Origin: Myxocyprinus asiaticus | Lineage: Eukaryota; Chordata; Actinopteri; Cypriniformes; Catostomidae | Assembly: GCF_019703515.2 (NCBI RefSeq) | Contig: NC_059351.1 | Location: forward strand, 19,770,001-19,834,000 | Reading direction: 5' to 3' | Length of the DNA: 64,000 nt | Part shown: positions 1 to 11,308 of the stretch, piece after piece | How the letters are laid out: each line of letters starts with the position of its first letter | Numbering within the stretch: position 1 is the stretch's first letter | Position numbers and translations under genes: made by a program | Notes under the pieces: model-generated | Told to the model about the DNA's origin: nothing | Seen by the model: only the letters and a program-made list of their open reading frames with translations | The model's database searches: none

Positions 1-611
1 CATTTGCTCTTGGGAGAATTTTATGTGAATTGTTTGAGCTCATATTGAGATCTTGGACTTTGTTATCTTGGCAAATCTAGGCGCATATTGAAACATTGTT
101 GATGTTTTTAAATGATATTTCTAGGATGTTTTAGGGCATCTGTTAGCATCCCTTTTTTATTATTATTATTATTATTTCAGTGGGATCCAAGAGGTAAATG
201 GACAAAAAGTTAGGTAAAATAGCTGTTTCTCATCTTCAGGGGTCGTTAGTGTGCGAGTGCCATCGTAGACAAATGAGAAAAAGTTGCATGAGGCATGAAG
301 CGAACATACGCCCTCCGTCTCTGCCTCGAATGTAAATTACCAACACTGACGCTATGCAAATAAGGCAGTGTTGTATGCAAATAAAAAATTGTCTCAATGT
401 TGTTATAGAGGGGCTTGAACGTTATGTTATGGCTCCACATAATAACTGAAAGAATATTATTCAACAAGTATGTGTGATTCTATGAAAATAATCAAATAAG
501 TTCAATATTGGCTTGTATTGGCAATATCTTCGCTACTTGCAAGTGAAACAAGCATTTTAATTTGAAGTAAACTAAACAGTTATGTATAAAATCTAGAATT
601 CTGCACTCAAA
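1..611. other. AT-rich intergenic sequence, no gene seen
   Basis: The only distinct feature is a TTA microsatellite at 157-176. No open frame here resembles a known protein. The 73-codon frame on the minus strand has no recognisable domain. Confidence 0.6.
157..176. repeat. (TTA)n microsatellite
   Basis: About six to seven TTA units in a row are visible. Confidence 0.9.
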
Positions 612-835
612 ATATTTTAGCCTATTTTTAAGATTTACACATTTCAATTTCATATCAAAATTCAGTCAAATTAAATTGATTAATCTTCAATAAAATATAA
701 CACCAAAATATTTATAGTTATAGTTATTTATAGTTATAGTTAATAGTTTTATTGATTTAATTATATTAAATATTACACAACTCAATTTGATGGAATTTTG
801 TAATAAAATTGAAATGTGTAAACCTTAAAATAAAA
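612..835. repeat. Palindromic MITE-like repeat, copy 1
   Basis: A left arm at about 631-650 (ATTTACACATTTCAATTT) recurs in reverse complement at about 807-830, with an AT-rich centre. The same arm motif returns at 14365-14600, so this is a dispersed inverted-repeat element, probably a non-autonomous DNA transposon. No target duplication was resolved and the ends are approximate. Confidence 0.5.
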
Positions 836-2224
836 ATAAAAACAAAACAAAAACGTAATAAAAAAATGTATGAATCCTTTGGGAATCTCAATATTAACGC
901 ATATTAAAGTCCACATTTTTGATCAAAATTGGAGTGTTGTGGCTTTTAATCCATGTAGTTAGCTCTCGTGCAAATTTTTATGAAATGTCATGAGACTATG
1001 TTGACTGATTTTGTGTGGTTGCTAAGTGCTTGATTACACCCAGAACACCCTAGCAACAGCATAGCAACATTTTGGTAAATTCCTAATACACCCTAGTTTC
1101 TTGGTGGTGAGTTTTGCATGGGCAAACTCCACTAAGATTTCATTTAGAAAATGTCAAAAATGTAGGTTAATTTCAGGAATTCAAGGCAATTAAATAAATG
1201 ACAAATCAACAGTGTAAATGTAATACAAAGATATGGCACAATCTGATAAAGCAAATGTGACAAGTGATAGGACATTTTGTCATTTGATTGGTTTCTTTAA
1301 ATGGCGGTGACTGGGTAGCCCTTAATTAAATCTCATTGGTCCAAAATCTTGCTATATATTAAGTATTTGTTCTGATTGGCTGTGATTTTTCATGTCATAT
1401 AGAATATTTAGCTTTCAGTGTTTCAGACAAATTAGTTGACAAGAAATGTCTGAATATGGAACGGTGCAAGAACACAAATATTAATGTGCAAAAATAGGAA
1501 CGCAGAGCTTTTGGAGCTGTTGAAGTCGGTCTGAGCTACACTCAGATTGTGAAATTTCCCTCAAGCCAGAAATACTCATTTTTAAACTCATGGCTAGCCA
1601 AAGACTGCCACTCAGTTTGTTTTCCTTTAACCACATAAATAATGAAAATAGCTTTACAGAGAACAAGTTTGCATGTTGTGTTGAAACATGTATGTGTATT
1701 ATGACATTAGTCCAATCACTGTTCATTCGAAATTCATAATTCACTGTTAAAACATAATTCATTATTTAGTGGCAACTAAGAAATCCACACTGAGAAGAGC
1801 ACTACAAGAACTATTCAAAAGCATTACAATATAACCATCATTTTATCTTATGTATAAAGTGTGACACTGTGTTTAGTATGTCAGAATGGGGTTCGTTTTT
1901 GCTCAGAAAAGCTTAAAAAGCTGTTAGAATTACAAAAAGGAAAAAACACTGAATTTTAATTACATATATTTAATTAAAAAACTACCACAACCAGTCAGTT
2001 GTGTATTTGTAATAGTGTGTCCTGCACCTGTTGAAATCAGATGAGATGTGACATGTGCAACTGAGCATCACAAAGTGCTACAGGACAGAAAGATCAGACA
2101 TATCTGATGAGTTGAGGTAACAACTCTGATCTTTCCTGAAAAACAACTCTGTTCAACTCTGATCTTTCCTGACCTAATTCAACTTACAAACAGATAAAGA
2201 CTATCGATCCCAGAAGGGAAATTC
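836..2224. other. Unassigned AT-rich sequence
   Basis: No coding region or complete element is seen. Short stretches near 1040-1075 repeat the motif CTAGCAACA/ATAGCAACA, which recurs near 62220-62250. Otherwise I see no structure. Confidence 0.5.
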
Positions 2225-4199
2225 AGATATATCGGTCGGCCGATATTAGCCTTTCACCAATATATCGGTATTGGCGTATATGTTTACCGATATGCGCAGA
2301 TATGAAAACGATTTTTTTCAGAACATATAATGCAGAAAACAATGCTTTAGAATTGGTGTCATAATGTAGTTTGTCCAGCAGAGCGTGCTCCGACTCCATT
2401 GTTTACAGAGCTGACTCTGAACTGACAGTGGCTCTGCAGACGGGGCGGAGTTAAGCGGTGCAGAATTCAGCAGTGTCTTCTCGGTAAATTGCTAACTAGT
2501 TTGTGAAATACATACTGGAAAGTTAATAAACAATAACCCTATCATTTTATATAACTAATATAATGTTAACCCTGTCCCTGACAACCATGTTACACATGTT
2601 GATCACATCTGTTTGTTATGTTAGCCAGCTATAGTTTGTCAGTGCAGTCAGTAATGTAGCAGATTGAAAGGTAAACATCAGTGCATCTTTTTGCAGCTCA
2701 GCAGACAATGGTGCGGTGGTGTATTGTGTCTGTTGAGTGTTGATTTCACACTATGTTGTTGCCTAATTGGTGAGACACAATGCTGGAAAGTAAATAAAGT
2801 CCATCTTTTGCTCTCTGTGGCAAAAAGCTTATAGCTAACTAGCTAACCACGTAGCTACTTTCATACCTTGTCAGCGTGTAAACATGTATTCACCAAACTG
2901 TTTTGTTCAGGATTCACAGTTTGGTACCCCCTTCAACTGAACAATTTCCAGTTGTTGCATTTATAAAATGTAATATTTAAAAGTCTTGTTTTCCAGACAT
3001 TAAAATAGGATACATAATAAAAGTAGATTTAATAAATAATATATTTGCCCTGTGTAAATAATAATATATAGGAACTATATCTAAAATAAATGAGGGGTGA
3101 TAAATACTAATACAACAGGCTGGAAAAATAGACATTTATCCATTTTAATATTCTATATATATTTTGAATGTGTTGAAACTTGACACTGGGCGACGCACCC
3201 TAAAAACTGCACCGTTAGATTGGTTTCATATTGAAGAGCTGCTTAAAAGTAAGTTTTTTCTCTCTCTCGTAAATATAAACGAGTGTAAATGCCAACACCA
3301 TCATATATGTCGAAAGGACTGAAGCCTCTCAACCAAAACATGAGCTCATTGATGTCATTAAGTGAGTCTGCTTTTTTATTCCATCCGTTACTCCTGGTTG
3401 GAGGCTTCTGTAAATATTTAGTTCATACATAGTGTTACGTCCTACATAAATTTAATGGTGCAACGCTCAAATATTTAGTAGTGCATACATTTTGACTTAG
3501 TGCCCATTTACGCCACTACTAGGCTAAGTTGTAACGTACGTATAGCTGGTGCAACCGGCCCCTGATGTTTATTTGGCTATTTATTTTATTTTTATTTATT
3601 CTTTATTTAAATGGTCAGCATTTTACTGATACTAAATATACAATACTGATGTTTATTTAGCTATTTATTTTATTTGAAATTATTCTTCATTTAAATGGTC
3701 AGCAATTGACTGATACTAAACATACAGTACTGATGTTTATTTAGTTATCTATTTTATTCAAATTTATTCTTTATTTTAATGGTCAGCAATTGACTGATAC
3801 TAAACATACAGTACTGATTTTTATTTTATTTTATTTATTCTTAATTTAAATGGTCAGCAATTGACTTATACTAAACATACAGTACTGATGTTTATTAAGC
3901 TATTTATTGTATTTTTATTTATTCTTTATTTTCTCAGTGTTCATTTCTAGAATTTGTTGACAATGTATAATAATAATGTAAAATATTCTTTGATAAAATA
4001 TTTAAGAAAGCAGTCTTTTGAGTACCTTTGCATGGTCATATTGGTGCAAAAATCGGTGAACAATCCACATAGAAAAGGTCTGTTTTCATTCCAGCTAAAA
4101 AATTAACTATATCGGCCATCATATCGGTAATCAGTGAATTTTCCCTCTCTAAAACGGTATCGGTATCGGTCTCAAAAATCCCATATCGGTTGGGCTCTA
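2225..4199. mobile_element. hAT-like non-autonomous element, CCGATAT ends
   Basis: Both ends carry clusters of the motif CCGATAT/ATATCGG. The left end is near 2228-2275 and the right end near 4100-4199, where the last bases read in reverse as TAGAGCCCAACCGATATGGG. This resembles the ends of the element at 34900-36546, which has a clear 8-bp duplication. No transposase frame survives. It contains an 84-bp tandem array. A duplication was not found, so the left boundary may be truncated. Assignment to hAT rests on the end sequence and on that better-defined relative. Confidence 0.55.
3562..3937. repeat. 84-bp tandem repeat inside the hAT-like element
   Basis: Units start with CTGATGTTTATTT or a close variant at about 3562, 3646, 3730, 3814 and 3885. 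Each ends with a block like GGTCAGCAATTGACTGATAC. The spacing is 84, 84, 84 and then 71 bases, giving about 4.5 copies. Confidence 0.85.
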
Positions 4200-4239
4200 C
4201 TTATGCTCACAGTTGTTTCCATTAGAGTGCAACAGAGAT

Positions 4240-5020
4240 GAAAAACACAACTGCTGAAAGAACCACGTCAATTTGTGGTGCTTCTTTGACACTTTGGGCT
4301 TACGTGTCAAGTCGACTCGCATGCTCTTCAGGACTTGTACCCTGGTCCCTCACATCACAATTACAACACTCTATCAGCTGAGCTACCAGCCTGACCTCAC
4401 AGTGAAATCGCTTTTCTTTAGCAAAAACTGATATGTGCTTACCGAAATTTAAAACACTGCCCCCAGTGGCCAAAGTGGTAAGTGCTGTAGGGTGTATAGG
4501 CACGTCTGAGCTCCATTTATGTCCAGGAGACATCACCAAAAGCTAGTTGTAAAGCGAGATCCTTTCAGCAGTACAGGATGTAATACAGTGAAGAGGAATG
4601 CATATTTTATGAACTCTATCCCCCAACCCAAACCTAAACTTAACCATAAGAGGAGTAAAAATTAACCTGTCACTGATTAAGCAAACATAATTACTTCCTT
4701 GTTTAAATGTGGATACGAACCCGAGTCTCTTACACTGTTGATGCAACGCGCTGCTGGTCAAGCCACTTGGGAAGGTAAACACACTGAAACCAATGCAAAA
4801 ATGTCTGCTGGGAAATGTCGCATATCAGTGAGCCAACATGCTGTCACCAGTCCTAGGCTAGAAGAATTTTCGGAAACAGCATGCCTACTGAGTGATCATG
4901 TTGGAGCTATCACACTTGACTTCGCTCATTTGGTTATATAATGCAAATGTTAAAATTAGTCATGCACTATCGTAAAAGAGTTTAAATGTCATAAGATAGC
5001 ATTGTGTGAGGAACAGGGCA
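4240..5020 (-). repeat. SINE-like repeat with two tRNA-like heads
   Basis: On the minus strand two tRNA-like promoter modules are visible. Module 1 has an A-box-like TGGTAGCTCAGCTGATAGAG (4369-4388) and a B-box-like GGTACAAGTCC (4331-4341). Module 2 has a good B box GGGTTCGTATCC (4711-4722) and a weak A box (4747-4765). These fit internal RNA polymerase III promoters. Shorter relatives occur at 17750-18060 and 48925-50160 on the plus strand, all with the shared block containing CACACAATGCTATCTTA. A dimeric or nested SINE is the likely explanation. The spurious 80-codon frame here lies across the tRNA-like region. Confidence 0.65.
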
Positions 5021-5064
5021 AAAAGTAAGTGTTAATGAACTGATTTTCTGCCGTTTTACTCATA

Positions 5065-5425
5065 AAAAAGTTCAACAGTCTGGCTCTGGAAGTAAAAATC
5101 CCATTACATTTTTCCATAGATTAATTGTTTTAAATGATAACTTATAAACATTTAAAGACAGACATACCGTAAGCTCCAAGGCTGTTCATCAAACGTACTG
5201 TATATGCTTTCGTTGAAGCCATCAGTCTGCGTTATTTCAAATTAATTATTTAAAAATCACGTTTGATAGTGGAATATCTGGTAAACAACTACATTACCGA
5301 TGATTCTGAAGAGAAAGCTTCACCGAGAACCGCAGTCAACATAGCCGGCAAAACGTGCCTTGTAGCGACTGCTACACAGTTTTGTACCTTTGTCTTTTTG
5401 TCTGATTTTCAAATACTTTTTGTTA
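5065..5425. repeat. Dispersed repeat R2, copy 1
   Basis: Blocks such as AGTTCAACAGTCTGG, GGAAGTAAAAATCCCATT, CCTGAAGAGAAAG-like and TTTGTCTTTTTGTC recur in the same order at 53560-54190. It is an old interspersed repeat of unknown class, and no protein is encoded. Confidence 0.6.
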
Positions 5426-5695
5426 TCACAAATCAAAGTTTGTAATGTTGTAATTCACTTCGGAGCTGGTTGGTTTGGTTCATGGCTTACAACTCTTTTA
5501 TGGAGGATTTTATAAAAAGAATGAATAAAAAAAATACTGTGTTCTTTCACATCACAAGTAATGCAGATGTCTTTCTGTGTGGTTTTACGTGAGAATCAAT
5601 CACTCTGTATCGTACTTCCTCTACTTTGGTTTTGTTTTGCTTTGTTTGAATCTTGCATTCTTTTTTATCATTGTTGTTTCCGCTGTTTCCATTAA

Positions 5696-6370
5696 AGGAA
5701 TAGTTCACCCAAAAATGAAAATTACATTATCATTTACTCACCCTCATGTCATCCCACATGTGTATGACTTTCTTTTAGTGAAGATTTTAGTGAATGGGTG
5801 CAAGTGAATGGGTGTCAAAATTTTGAAGCTCCAAAATACACATAAGGGCAACATAAAAGTACTCCAGAAGTCTCCAGTGGTTAAATCCATGTCTTCTGAA
5901 GCGATATGATAGGTGTGGGTGAGAAACAGATCAATATTTAAGTCCTTATTTGCAATAAATTCTCCTCCCTCCTCTGTCAATCTCCACTTTCACTTCACTT
6001 TCACATTGTCCTTCTTCTAGTTTTTTATGATTCACATTCTTCATGCATATAATGGGCAGAGAGGAGAATTTATGACAAAACATGACTTAAATATGGATCT
6101 GTTTCTCACCAACACCTATCATATCATGTTTGAACACATGTATTTAACCACTGGAGTCATATGGATTACTTTTATGCTCCCTTGGGACTTCCTTGATTTT
6201 GGAGCTTCAAAATTTTGGCACCTATTAATTTGCATTTGAGGACCTACAGAGCTGAGATATTCTTTTAAAAATCTTCATTTGTGTTCTGCAGAAGAAAGTA
6301 ATTCACATCTGGGATGCCAGGAGGGTGAGTAAATCATGAGAGGATTTTCATTTTTGTGTGAACTATCCCT
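5696..6370. mobile_element. Fold-back MITE flanked by TTAA, copy 1
   Basis: The left end reads AGGAATAGTTCACCC and the right end, in reverse complement, AGGGATAGTTCACAC. Both are directly flanked by TTAA (5692-5695 and 6371-6374). The two halves are inverted copies over most of their length: blocks around 5890-5990 return in reverse near 6050-6130, including AATATTGATCTGTTTCTCAC-like sequence. TTAA could be the target duplication, as in piggyBac, or part of the terminal repeat. Interrupted relatives lie at 39008-42345 and 50172-52507. The open frames inside are mirror images of the palindrome and not genes. Confidence 0.75.
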
Positions 6371-8128
6371 TTAATCTTTGACGATGAAAACAATAGATGT
6401 AAATTATATGTGCTTGAGGGCTGAAATCCACATGAAAGTATTGTTTTTCATTGACTGCACTTTGGGTTACAACAAGACATGTACACAAAACACAAAATGC
6501 TTCATAAAAAAGCCTACTTAATGGATGGCAAGAAGTTCTTGGATGCTTTTTCACTTGATCTTTTTTAGCGGTGGTCTTTTTAAATTACCAAACAAGCAGC
6601 AGACAGCATAAAGATGCACAATGTACATTTTTTACATTTTTCAAATAGATGTTCCAAGCTTATATGTAATCAAATGAGTCAATGAGTGACCTGGTATTAT
6701 ATTACTTACACGGCTCTCTGAAGTAGTCGATTCTAATTGGTTAATGGTGCCATCTAGCGGTCTGATATTTCTCAGTAACAACCACACATTCACTCAACAG
6801 ACCACTCATCTGGGTATTACCAGCCATCTCTCCTGCTTCTCGTCTCTACAAGTAAGCTAGTAAAATAATTTAAACTCAAACCAATGTTTCATGTGCATTT
6901 ATTTATTTATTTGGCAAGTAGTCTTGTAATACGATGCATAATAAGCAGTCAGACAGTCATTTATTGCAAAATAAACCAACAGAACTCAGATGCAAACTGG
7001 AGGTGGATTTCAGCTGTTCAGTGATTTCTTTATTCTTACATAATTACAAAGTTTCAATGCAAATCAATATTTTATGTTTATTTATTTGGTTAGCAGCCAT
7101 GTAATAAACGGGAAAATGTACAATCAGCAGTTGTTATCGAAAAAATAAACCTCTTCAGGGTGATACACCCTGTCTGGGTTTATTTTGCAATAACAAACAG
7201 CTAAGTGTACATTATCACTTACATATTTGTGGAAATTTCTGGCCCACATTCATTTTGTCTGGGAGCATTTGCATGTGTAATCTGAATGCATTATGCTAAA
7301 CCTGCATGTTAATAACAGTATGAGATCTGCGGATGGTAATGCTTTAGCATGCGTAAATTTAACAGCCGTTTAGTTGAATGTCAAATAATGTGGTGGAGTT
7401 TTACATGCTCAGCAGGTATGTCGGAGATGTGACAGGTGTTTTATAATATCTTACTTATGATTCAAGATAATAAATGTCAACTACAATGACAGGAGGGTGT
7501 TTGGTTTCGTTTGGTTTCGATGAACAGAGGTATCTAATATTTTGAATTTGATGTATATATTGCTAATATATGTGGCTAAATAAATCACATTTTACAAATT
7601 TTGTGTAGTGTTTTGAAAATATCTAGTCCAGATTTTGCCACAACAAATGCAGAGTTTGGTTGTGTTGTCATAGTGAACAAATGCAGAGCGATTTCATGTT
7701 TAACTTGAGTAGCAGAAATAGCATACTGAATCAGAGCAAAGGACAACTCAATGCAAAGTGCTTAAAAATCCTCTTAACTGTGGTAAATGCACGTCTGTAC
7801 ACTGTAATGTACATCCTCTTGTTTTTATTAAATGTTGGCAGGAGAAATCTGATAAAGTAAGTTCAATAAATAGTTACATTTATTTAAAATAGCTAGCTGG
7901 TTGTTGTTTAGCTGGAATATAAGTAAAAACAAACAAACAAAACAAAAAAAAACATATTTGTAGCAACACTACACTTATTGCCTCATTTTGAAAAGATAAT
8001 ATTAAAATCAAATAAAATTAAACTGAAGTGTGATCACAAAATTGCTTATTTTTACAGTGGCTTTCAAAGTGGATCATCCAATAAGATTTCAGAGTTTAAA
8101 ATATTTAACTATAAATCTAATTAAATAA
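6371..8128. other. Unassigned sequence with a small repeat cluster
   Basis: Apart from the hairpin and direct repeats at 6890-7200, no gene or complete element is seen. Confidence 0.5.
6890..7200. repeat. Direct repeats ending in a long hairpin
   Basis: A block of about 90 bases (TTTATTTATTTGGcAAGTAG-like to AAAATAAACC) occurs near 6893-6985 and again near 7072-7160. The second copy runs into its own inverted copy: 7131-7162 pairs with 7165-7197 over about 32 bases with a few mismatches around a 2-3 base loop. This is probably a decayed fold-back element. Confidence 0.6.
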
Positions 8129-8323
8129 TAATGGAAACACTTTATAAAAAGGTTGCTTTCATTTATATTCATTAACATGATGTTAAATTAAACATATACA
8201 TTTTAACATAAGTTGTATATTTGAACAAGTTACCTACATTATTGTAATCTTTATTGTTAATTCATGATACCTAATGCATTTGCTTATGTTAACAAACATA
8301 ACTGTATTGTAAAGTGTTAACAG
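8129..8323. repeat. Small MITE with AACACTTTA ends
   Basis: The left end AACACTTTATAAAAAGG and the right end in reverse complement (AACACTTTACAATACAG) form imperfect terminal inverted repeats. Inside are many AACATNAACA-type motifs. A larger related fragment lies at 43225-43480. Confidence 0.55.
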
Positions 8324-8586
8324 AATAATTGACAGACCTTTGAATTATTGCAAACTAATTTAATTGGGCAAATGTTTATTTGCCATATACTCTCCTTTAC
8401 ATTTTTATTCCAATTATGGATCAAAATTGTTTGTCATGCGTTTTGTCTTCTGTGCTGGCTGTATGACTCTTTGAAGTTCTGTTAATTTGAAACTTTATTC
8501 AGAAGTTACTAGGCGAAGTGATTTGGAACATAATCTGGTCAACAAACCTGGAATTTATGTAAGGAATAATTGACGACGGACCACTG

Positions 8587-8666
8587 AATTATTGAAAAAT
8601 AATGCACACCCGAGGTGGTAATATGGTCATGACGTGCAGCGGAGTGTGCATTATTTTTCAATAATT
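8587..8666. repeat. Inverted repeat, 23-base arms
   Basis: The arm at 8587-8609 (begins AATTATTGAAAAATAATGC) is matched in reverse complement at 8644-8666 with about one mismatch, separated by about 34 bases. The flank just upstream (8465-8560) resembles 11700-11775 (CTCTTTGAA, GTGATNTGGAAC), so both may belong to one MITE family. Confidence 0.65.
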
Positions 8667-10118
8667 AATTGGGCCGGAGTCAATTATTCAGCTTATACCA
8701 CAGTTACCACACCTTAAGACATCGTTCATGGTTTTATCTCAAGACATTTTCTGGTTTTCATCCCTAAAACACTCTTGTGAGAAGAACTACTTTCTTCCGC
8801 CACGGATTCAGCATCTTGCTTTAATACAGTCTGAGCCTTTGTTGCTAGTTAGGATAGCTTCAAAATTGCCAAGATATAAGTTTAAGCACACTTCTCAGCA
8901 GCAGCGTGTCGCCATATTTCCGTTGTAAACCTTAAAGTTGGAATGAAATGAAAATTCAAACTATCTATTTTCTAAATACATGTTATTGATCTTATTGTGA
9001 AAGATTCATCCATGCATTTGTTTTATTTATTTATTAATAAATCTCGTAATCTTTAATCAAAATGTAATAACTCATCTTCCGGTGAAATGACAGACTTCTC
9101 TCTAGTGACGTATGCAGGAATTCTCCAATCATTTAGTCTGCTTAAACCCTGCCCCTTTCTTATAAATACCACAACCTTGTGTAGAGCTGAACGAAGCATC
9201 AATCACATGTTGATGAATATGGCAAGGTGTATTTTAATCTGTTTTCCTTCAAAACTATCCTTCCTTAACCCAAACTTCCTTGGTTACGGGTCAGCTGGCT
9301 TGAATTTACATTTCGAATGAGGAGGAATAACAGCGACTTTGCGGTTGTGTTCAAGATATTTCACGTCTGAATTTCTGCAGTGATAACTACTGAATACAAT
9401 GCTTCGGATGCCTCTGGAGTTTATTTATATTTTTGAATGTAGTTATCTTGGGATGCACAGCACGAGTAAGTGTTTTTTCATATATTTTATGAAATATGGT
9501 TATCTTTTACTCACTAATTTTTCATCTGCTACATCCTCTTCATAAGCAAAGACTGCGATGTGCTCATGCGTTTATGTTGTCAGTTTGATAATAAATGTGT
9601 TGAGATCACTGCTCAATTTCACCGATAACCTGCTCTGACTCGAGCAGCATGGTGGTAGGTTTGTGTGTGTGACTCCAAACTTGAATTCAGATCTGCCTCC
9701 ATTCCGCTAGGCAATGCCCACTTTTCACAATCAAATCAACAACCGATGGATAAACTCAAATCCCCGCACAACATTTTTTTCTTGTTTTATTCATAAATAC
9801 ATCACAATACGGAAGTCAGTCACAACTTCCATTTCATGCCGACTTTAACAACTGTTTTCAATCCCAATGTGATGCAGCTGTTCGCTGACATGACGGCTCT
9901 GTTTTTCACTCATGAGTAAATGTGTGCGTAATGCGTTTATGTATGTGTGTCCACGTGTGTCAGGGGCGAGGAGGAGGGCCAGCGCGCTTCCCAAAAATAT
10001 TTCAGATAATATAGGAACTGTTGTATTGACCAAGTGTAGCTTTGATACAGCTTAAACCTTCGAAAATGTCACATTAGAACTAGCAACGGAGGATGCGCTG
10101 CTTTTCGGCATTGGAGTA
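8667..10118. other. Unassigned intergenic sequence
   Basis: No coding region, RNA gene or complete mobile element was recognised up to the target duplication at 10114-10118. Confidence 0.5.
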
Positions 10119-10357
10119 TGTAAGGGGGTTTAGTGGAAAGGAGGAGGCGAGAACCGGCTTGACAACTTAAATAATAATTTATTAACCAAAGACCCAACCA
10201 AAAACACACAACTAAACACACAGTACAGCTGTCTGTAATTCTCTCTCTCTGTCGAACTGTCGTCCCCGGCCGCCTTTATCCTTCGCGCGCCCCATCAGGC
10301 TGATTGGGGACCGGGTGTGTCTCATTCCAACCCGGCCCCGCCTTCCTCAGCTCTACA
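10119..10357 (-). repeat. 3-prime LTR of the TRIM element
   Basis: It begins TGTAAGGGGG and ends CTCTACA on the plus strand. It is 239 bp and matches 11065-11303 except at three bases. It is the downstream LTR because the primer site lies beside the other copy. Confidence 0.9.
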
Positions 10358-10675
10358 CTCCTCCCGGCGTTGCCTCAGGCCGGGGAGCCCCCGGCATGAC
10401 GTACATCCCCCCCACCCTTCCTCTCCGGGTGGGGGGGCGTGCCTTATGCCCCGACTGCCGGCGGGTCCTCCCCGCCTTCCTCGACCTGGGAGGAGACAGG
10501 AGGGGAAAAAACAACACAAAATGGCGAGGGAAAGGCCAACACGGAGCGGCAGAGAGAGAGAGAGGAGAGAGAGAAAAAGAAACTCACCGGTTCTCTGATG
10601 CGCCGTCACGTGGTCCTCGATCACTATTCCACCCTCTCAGGCGGACTGCAGCCGCTCCTCCCCGGGCGGACCGGA

Positions 10676-10990
10676 GTCAGACCTCCAACCCCCAGCGGAC
10701 AGAATGCCCCTCCGCGTTCCCGGCGTCCCATGGGGACTCTCCTCCGCCCCTGGCAGCGGCCATACCACTCCAGGCGGTCGGGGAGTCACTTCCCTCCTCC
10801 CCCCGCGGACGGCGGTCTTCTCTCGACCCCTCCGCGTTCCTGGGGGACGGCAGGGCACTCCTCCGCCCCCGGCAGCGGCTCCCTCGCTCCAGGCGGTCGG
10901 GGAGTCCCGTCCCCACTCGCCTCGCGGACGGCGGCCGTTCCCCGCGTCCGGGTAGTCGGGCTACTCCGTCCCCCGTCGGACGGCAGCGGC
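10676..10990. repeat. 120-bp GC-rich minisatellite in the TRIM interior
   Basis: The block CCTCCGCGTTCC followed by CTCCTCCGCCCC and GGCAGCGGC occurs at 10709 and 10829, exactly 120 bases apart, with a partial third unit near 10940. Overlapping open frames on both strands here result from the GC richness and are not genes. Confidence 0.8.
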
Positions 10991-11045
10991 GCTCCCCTGG
11001 GTGGACGGCAGTGTCGAGGATCCTGCGACGGGAATCCCTCCTCCT

Positions 11046-11063
11046 TCCCGGGTTTCGGCACCA
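11046..11063 (-). promoter_or_regulatory. Primer binding site, tRNA-Phe type
   Basis: On the minus strand these 18 bases read TGGTGCCGAAACCCGGGA, one base from the 5-prime LTR. This is the reverse complement of the 3-prime end of vertebrate tRNA-Phe with CCA. It sets the orientation of the element and suggests tRNA-Phe as the reverse-transcription primer. Confidence 0.85.
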
Positions 11064-11064
11064 G

Positions 11065-11303
11065 TGTAAGGGGGTTTAGTGGAAAGGAGGAGGCGAGAAC
11101 CGGCTTGTCAACTTAAATAATAATTTATTAACCAAAGACCCAACCAAAAACACACAACTAAACACACAGTACAGCTGTCTGTAATTCTCTCTCTCTGTCG
11201 AACTGTCGTCCCCGGCCGCCTTTATCCCTCGCGCGCCCCATCAGGCTGATTGGGGACCGGGTGTGTCTCATTCCAACCCGGCCCCGCCCTCCTCAGCTCT
11301 ACA
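11065..11303 (-). repeat. 5-prime LTR of the TRIM element
   Basis: This 239-bp LTR is next to the primer site. On the minus strand it contains a TATA-like GGATAAAGG and an AATAAA near the GGTTAATAAATT stretch, which fit promoter and poly(A) roles and support minus-strand transcription. Confidence 0.85.
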
Positions 11304-11308
11304 GAGTA

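Larger units (their letters stand above)
10119..11303 (-). mobile_element. Non-autonomous LTR retrotransposon (TRIM/LARD type)
   Basis: Two direct 239-bp LTRs start with TG and end with CA, and the whole element is bounded by a perfect 5-bp duplication GAGTA (10114-10118 and 11304-11308). On the minus strand a primer binding site follows the 5-prime LTR, and a purine tract GGGAGGAG precedes the 3-prime LTR. The 707-bp interior is GC-rich, contains 120-bp tandem repeats and encodes no gag or pol. The two LTRs differ at only three positions by my reading, so the insertion is young compared with the rest of the window. Related LTR sequence occurs at 37530-37771 and 51877-52111. Confidence 0.9.

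Noticed and set aside
4315..4395. Possible functional tRNA gene on the minus strand
   Set aside because: The A and B boxes are present, but the acceptor and anticodon stems do not pair as in a tRNA, and the sequence is part of a dispersed repeat.
10315..11079. 254-codon open frame, longest but one in the window, with several overlapping frames on both strands
   Set aside because: It lies in the GC-rich interior of the TRIM element, runs from the LTR through the 120-bp minisatellite to the primer site, and has Pro/Arg/Ser-rich content with no domain.
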